A stretch of 64,000 nucleotides of DNA from JBBQNR01 sp963774075 (lineage in GTDB: Bacteria > Actinomycetota > Thermoleophilia > Solirubrobacterales > JBBDJG01). The translations under genes and the position numbers were made by a program. How positions within the stretch are numbered: position 1 is the stretch's first letter; each line of letters begins with the position of its first letter. This document shows positions 60,447 through 64,000 of this stretch, piece after piece. Under the pieces are notes generated by a model that made no database searches, was not told the DNA's origin, and worked only from the letters and a program-made list of their open reading frames with translations. The stretch lies in contig CAVZDP010000003.1 in NCBI GenBank assembly GCA_963774075.1, positions 372,001 to 436,000 on the forward strand, written 5' to 3'.

Positions 60447-62301
60447 CGCGGCGACCTCCTCCCGCGAGCGCCGGCGCGGGAGGCAACGGCAACAGCGCGC
60501 CGGCGGCGTGGCGGCGCTCGGCCCCCGGGTGCTGGTGGCGGTCGGAGAGCTCGCGTCCACGCGGGGCTCCGAAGTGGAGCTCGCTCAAGGGCGAGAGCGG
60601 CTCGAGGCCGAATGTCACATGCTCACGTTCGAGCGCCCCGACCCGGACGGCAGCCCCGAGCCGGCTCAGCTCCTGTGTGCCGTGATCACCTCCGAAGACT
60701 GGGACGTCAACTCCCAAGGGCCGGTGACGCTTACGGCGAACGGGAGCAGCTTCGAGCTCGACCCCCGCGCTCAGCTGCAGGCAGCCCTCGGAGCGCTGGT
60801 CCGCCGTGACCTCGCCCCTCTCGACGGGCGAACCCGCAACCGGATCAGCGACTTCATGGCACGCGCGTGCGCGTCGGCGCTCGCTGGAGCCGGCGGGCTC
60901 CGCGTCAGCGAGCGGCTGTTCTCGCTGCGCCAGGCGCTGCGCGAGCGGCTTCCCGTGCACGCAAACCAGCCCGAGCATCCGATGGGGCTGTATGCCGATC
61001 GCCTGCTCGCGATCGATGAGCGCTCTTATTACCTGCGCGGCTGGATGCGAGACGAGGCATCGAGGGCGGTGCGGCTGACCGCGGTGTCCCCGGAGGGTGC
61101 CCGCATGGACCTGCTCGACAGGCTCTACCGCTTCCCACGTCCCGATGTACTCGACTTCTACTCCGGGCTCGGCCGGGCGACGGACACGAGACTCGGCATG
61201 CTGTCCTTCTTCGACCTCGGCGTCCCGAGCATGGAACCGGCGGGGTGGATATTGGAGATGGAGGAGGGGGATGGCGCGGCAATCGAGGTCGCCATTCCCC
61301 CCGTTGTCCGCGACCCCGAGGTGGTGCGCAACACGATTCTCGAGGACGCCCTGCGCGAGCGGCAGCTGGACCGGCGGCTGATGGTCGACAACGTCAAGCC
61401 GGCGCTGACGCTGATGCAAGAGCGGCTCGAGCAAACGGTGCGCGTGCGTGCCGTCAATCAGTACGGAGTCGGGCCCGAATCGCCTGACGTGTCCATCATC
61501 GTGCCGCTGTACCAGCACATCGAACACGTCGAGATGCAGATGGCCGAGTTCGGCGACGACCCGCAGTTGCGAGACGCCGACCTGATCTACGTGTTGGACT
61601 CGCCCGAGCAGGCCGACGCGCTCGACTTCACGGCGGGCCAGCTCGAGCAGATCTACGGGATCCCCTTTCGAACCGTGGTGCTGGAGCACAACGTCGGCTT
61701 CGCCGGAGCGAACAACGCCGGCTTCGGCCTCGCCCGCGGGCGGCTTCTGCTATTGCTCAACTCGGACGTCTTGCCGGCACGGCCGGGATGGCTGCGGGCG
61801 ATGGCGGAGTTCTACGACCAGACGCCAGGCATCGGGGCGCTCGGTCCGAAGCTCCTATACGAGGACGATTCGATCCAGCACGCGGGCATGTGCTTCCATC
61901 AGCCTCCGGGCAGCCCCGACTGGCTCGACGCCCACTTCTTCAAGGGCATGCATCGCACGTTGCCCGAGGCGAACGTCGCCCGCCCGGTGCCCGCCGTGTC
62001 GGGGGCCTGTCTCATGATCGCGGCGGACCTCTACCGGCGCCTTCCGTTGCGTGGCATCTACGTCCGGGGAGACTACGAGGACTTCGATCTCTGTATGCGG
62101 CTGACCGAGGCGGGTCTGGAGAACTGGTACGTCCCAAGCGCCGAGCTCTACCACCTCGAAGCACAGTCATACACCAGCCAGCTGCGCGGGCCCACCAACC
62201 GCTACAACATGTGGCTCCACACGCATCTGTGGAGCGACACGATCGAGCAGCTCATGAGCTCCGATCGCTACCGGCCCACCGGCGACCTCAGGCCGACATG
62301 A
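60439..62301 (+). CDS. GT2 glycosyltransferase with uncharacterised N-terminal domain
   Basis: 620 residues from ATG at 60439, which overlaps the GT4 stop. It is a paralogue of the protein at 53458. The N-terminal domain has AIDERSYYLRGWMRDE and LTAVSPEGARMDLLDRLYRF. The GT2 domain shows IIVPLYQHIEHVEMQM, LIYVLDSPEQADALDF, LLNSDVLPARPGW, IQHAGMCFH and RGDYEDFDLCMRLTEAGL. The end of the protein (YHLEAQSYTSQ, YNMWLHTHLW) also matches the paralogue. Confidence 0.87.
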   Translation: MTDAATSSRERRRGRQRQQRAGGVAALGPRVLVAVGELASTRGSEVELAQGRERLEAECHMLTFERPDPDGSPEPAQLLCAVITSEDWDVNSQGPVTLTANGSSFELDPRAQLQAALGALVRRDLAPLDGRTRNRISDFMARACASALAGAGGLRVSERLFSLRQALRERLPVHANQPEHPMGLYADRLLAIDERSYYLRGWMRDEASRAVRLTAVSPEGARMDLLDRLYRFPRPDVLDFYSGLGRATDTRLGMLSFFDLGVPSMEPAGWILEMEEGDGAAIEVAIPPVVRDPEVVRNTILEDALRERQLDRRLMVDNVKPALTLMQERLEQTVRVRAVNQYGVGPESPDVSIIVPLYQHIEHVEMQMAEFGDDPQLRDADLIYVLDSPEQADALDFTAGQLEQIYGIPFRTVVLEHNVGFAGANNAGFGLARGRLLLLLNSDVLPARPGWLRAMAEFYDQTPGIGALGPKLLYEDDSIQHAGMCFHQPPGSPDWLDAHFFKGMHRTLPEANVARPVPAVSGACLMIAADLYRRLPLRGIYVRGDYEDFDLCMRLTEAGLENWYVPSAELYHLEAQSYTSQLRGPTNRYNMWLHTHLWSDTIEQLMSSDRYRPTGDLRPT

Positions 62302-62350
62302 TCGAGCTGGATGTGGCTCCCAGAGCGGTTTTCGGCCACAATGCCACTGT

Positions 62351-62356
62351 TATACT
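62351..62356 (+). promoter_or_regulatory. Possible -10 box before the second tandem-module gene
   Basis: TATACT at 62351-62356 lies 39 nt upstream of the TTG start, in the only AT-richer part of the 94-nt spacer. A weak -35-like GTTTTC lies 17 nt upstream. The spacer also carries AAGGAG and GAGG as ribosome-binding sites for the TTG start. Confidence 0.4.
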
Positions 62357-62395
62357 GACCGTGAGGTTTTCGGAGCGGAAGGAGTAGAGGCAGAG

Positions 62396-63295
62396 TTGGG
62401 TCTTGGCACTGAGGGCCGGACGGATGCGGCCCCTGTTCGTGCTGGGGAATACGAGCAGCTCGCCGAGCAGATCCGCGAGCTCGCGCATCTACGGATTCCG
62501 ACGGGAGCGACCGTGGCGGTCGTGAGCCGGGGAGACGAGGTGCTGCTGCAGCTCGGGCGCCGTAAAGGCGTGCACTTCCCCCAGGACGAGGACGGCAAGT
62601 GGGCCGGCTTTCACCCCTCCGACAGCGAGTCGGCCGTAGAGATGCTCGAGCAGGCGCGCGAGGAGGGCGCCGAATACTTCCTGCTGCCGAGCACCTCCTT
62701 CTGGTGGCTCGACTACTACCAGGGCCTCAAGACCCACCTCGAGACCCGCTACCAGGTGGTCGAGGCGGGCGATTCGTGCTGGATCGTCCAGCTCACGCCA
62801 GGAATGGATCTTGCCGCCCATTCAGTCCCCGCGCCCAGTGCCGATACAGAACGCATGACGGTTGGCCTGAGCCTGCACGAATCGTCTCCGTCGCTGCGCG
62901 AGGTCATCGACGGTCTCCTGCCCGAAGGCGCGAAAGTCGGCCTCTTGAGCACCGGCGGCGCCGGAACTCCCGCAGGGCTGCTCCAAGCGGACCTCGCCGA
63001 CCCGGAAGCCGCCATCGATCAGCTCCACAACCTGGAGACGGACGGCACCCAGTTCGTCGTCGTCCCGGGGATGCTCTTCGATTGGCTGGCCGACAACCCC
63101 GAGGTACGGCAGCAGCTCAACCGCCATCGCTTCATCACGAAGCAGGCTCATCTCTGCGAGATCTACGAGCTTCTTCCGGCCACGGAGGAGCGGCCGCCGC
63201 GTGAAAGCGAGGAAACGGGGACGACCAGGACCTCTTTCGGCGAGGTACTACGGCGCATCCTTCTTCGTTCTCGGCGGCATGGCACCGGTTCCTAG
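62396..63295 (+). CDS. Tandem GDD/HFP-module protein, function unknown
   Basis: 299 residues from TTG, the same length as its paralogue at 56893. Copy 1 (25-135) is nearly canonical: VVSRGDEVLLQLG, GVHFPQDEDGKWAGFHPSD, FLLPSTSFWWLDYYQGL and DSCWIVQL. Copy 2 (167-260) has lost GDD and HFP but keeps FVVVPGMLFDWLADNPEV and HLCEIYELL. It overlaps the downstream GT4 start by 17 nt. This repeats the layout at 56893/57776 and argues for a duplicated cassette. Confidence 0.75.
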   Translation: MGLGTEGRTDAAPVRAGEYEQLAEQIRELAHLRIPTGATVAVVSRGDEVLLQLGRRKGVHFPQDEDGKWAGFHPSDSESAVEMLEQAREEGAEYFLLPSTSFWWLDYYQGLKTHLETRYQVVEAGDSCWIVQLTPGMDLAAHSVPAPSADTERMTVGLSLHESSPSLREVIDGLLPEGAKVGLLSTGGAGTPAGLLQADLADPEAAIDQLHNLETDGTQFVVVPGMLFDWLADNPEVRQQLNRHRFITKQAHLCEIYELLPATEERPPRESEETGTTRTSFGEVLRRILLRSRRHGTGS

Positions 63296-64000
63296 AGACA
63301 AGGTCCTCTACGTCTGCCACAACCACCCGGCGATCACGCCTGGTGGTGCAGAGAGCATTGCGCTCCAGCTCTACGAGGGCATGCGCGATGCCGGCGAGCT
63401 CGATGCGGTCTTCCTCGCCCGCAGCGGTCCTCCCGTCTCCATCACGGCCCGCGTGCACGAAGGCCGCCCGCTGACGCTCGTCAACGACGACCCGAATCAG
63501 TACTTCTTCTACACCGACCTCTCCGATTGGGATTGGCCGTTCGGGCGCTCTCCGAACAAGTCGGCGCTAACGCGCTTCTTTGCCGACTTCCTCCTGGATC
63601 AGGATCCTGACGTCGTCCACTTCCAGCACTCGACGTTCCTCGGATACGACGCGCTGCGGGTGACGCGTAACACTCTGCCGGACGTGCCGATCGTTTACAC
63701 GCTGCACGAGTTCCTGCCCATCTGCTTCCACGACGGCAAGCTAGTCAGGACGCGCAACTACGAGCCCTGCCTCGAGGCCTCGCCACGTCGCTGCCACGAG
63801 TGCTTTCCGGCCATCAGCCAGCAGACCTTCTTCATGCGCGAGCGGTTCATCAAGTCGCATCTCTCGGTCGTTGACCAATTCATCTCGCCGAGCCGTTTTC
63901 TGCGCGACCGCTACGTGGACTGGGGCCTGCCGGCGGAGAAGATCATGGTCGAGGAGAACGGCCGCCTCGCGGTCGAGAAGCTGCCGCCGACCGAGGGGCG
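63279..64000 (+). CDS. Family 4 glycosyltransferase, N-terminal part (runs off the window)
   Basis: About 240 residues are visible from ATG at 63279, with no stop before the window end. It begins KVLYVCHNHPAITPGGAESI and continues VVHFQHSTFLGYDAL, LHEFLPICFHDGKL, SPRRCHECFPA, FFMRERFIKSHL and SRFLRDRYVDWGLP. It is therefore a fourth member of the subgroup at 55372, 57776 and 59130; the donor-binding half lies beyond the window. It is coupled to the tandem-module gene by a 17-nt overlap. Confidence 0.9.
   Translation, partial: MAPVPRDKVLYVCHNHPAITPGGAESIALQLYEGMRDAGELDAVFLARSGPPVSITARVHEGRPLTLVNDDPNQYFFYTDLSDWDWPFGRSPNKSALTRFFADFLLDQDPDVVHFQHSTFLGYDALRVTRNTLPDVPIVYTLHEFLPICFHDGKLVRTRNYEPCLEASPRRCHECFPAISQQTFFMRERFIKSHLSVVDQFISPSRFLRDRYVDWGLPAEKIMVEENGRLAVEKLPPTEG

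Overview
The window is high-GC DNA with many GTG and TTG starts, tightly overlapping genes and long meaningless antisense frames. It looks like an actinobacterial chromosome. The gene families suggest a deep-branching class such as Thermoleophilia (Solirubrobacterales), but that placement is inference; no rRNA or other decisive marker is present. No CRISPR array, insertion sequence, integrase or phage gene was seen.

Region 1 (1-9820) is a de novo purine operon on the + strand: purE (3' end only), purB, purC, purS, purQ, purL, purF, purN, purH. Most genes are joined by 4-8 nt overlaps. purK, purM and purD are absent from the positions they occupy in the Bacillus-type order. A structured inverted-repeat element lies between purE and purB. 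A strong hairpin, a duplicated 32-bp repeat and a tRNA-Lys(TTT) close the block.

Region 2 (10061-23050) is mostly signalling: a hybrid membrane histidine kinase, two REC-HD-GYP response regulators and a membrane GGDEF-HD-GYP protein, consistent with cyclic-di-GMP control. Between them lie a small methyltransferase, a large unidentified membrane protein, a type IB DNA topoisomerase, a HEAT-repeat protein and a small secreted protein.

Region 3 (23129-49470) mixes glycosyltransferases, an ABC exporter and three very large secreted proteins: a metallophosphoesterase, a frameshifted subtilisin-like protease with an FG-GAP propeller, and a sugar-dehydrogenase-like protein with PKD repeats. The three enzymes are unrelated, yet all end in the same 214-217 residue six-cysteine domain that finishes in RQGVFAP. 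I found no name for this domain, and it is the most interesting feature of the window.

Region 4 (40164-64000) is a surface-polysaccharide or glycoprotein cluster rich in GT2 and GT4 glycosyltransferases and methyltransferases, with an APS kinase. From 51443 onward it is arranged as two divergent operons around 56668-56892. A second unnamed module of about 110 residues (GDD...HFP...G...P...WWL...C) occurs seven times here, either fused to transferases or as tandem pairs. A [double module + GT4] cassette appears twice with the same 17-nt gene overlap, which points to duplication. A reasonable reading, not proven here, is that Region 4 builds a cell-surface glycan, Region 2 may control it, and the Region 3 proteins are exported and retained through their shared C-terminal domain.
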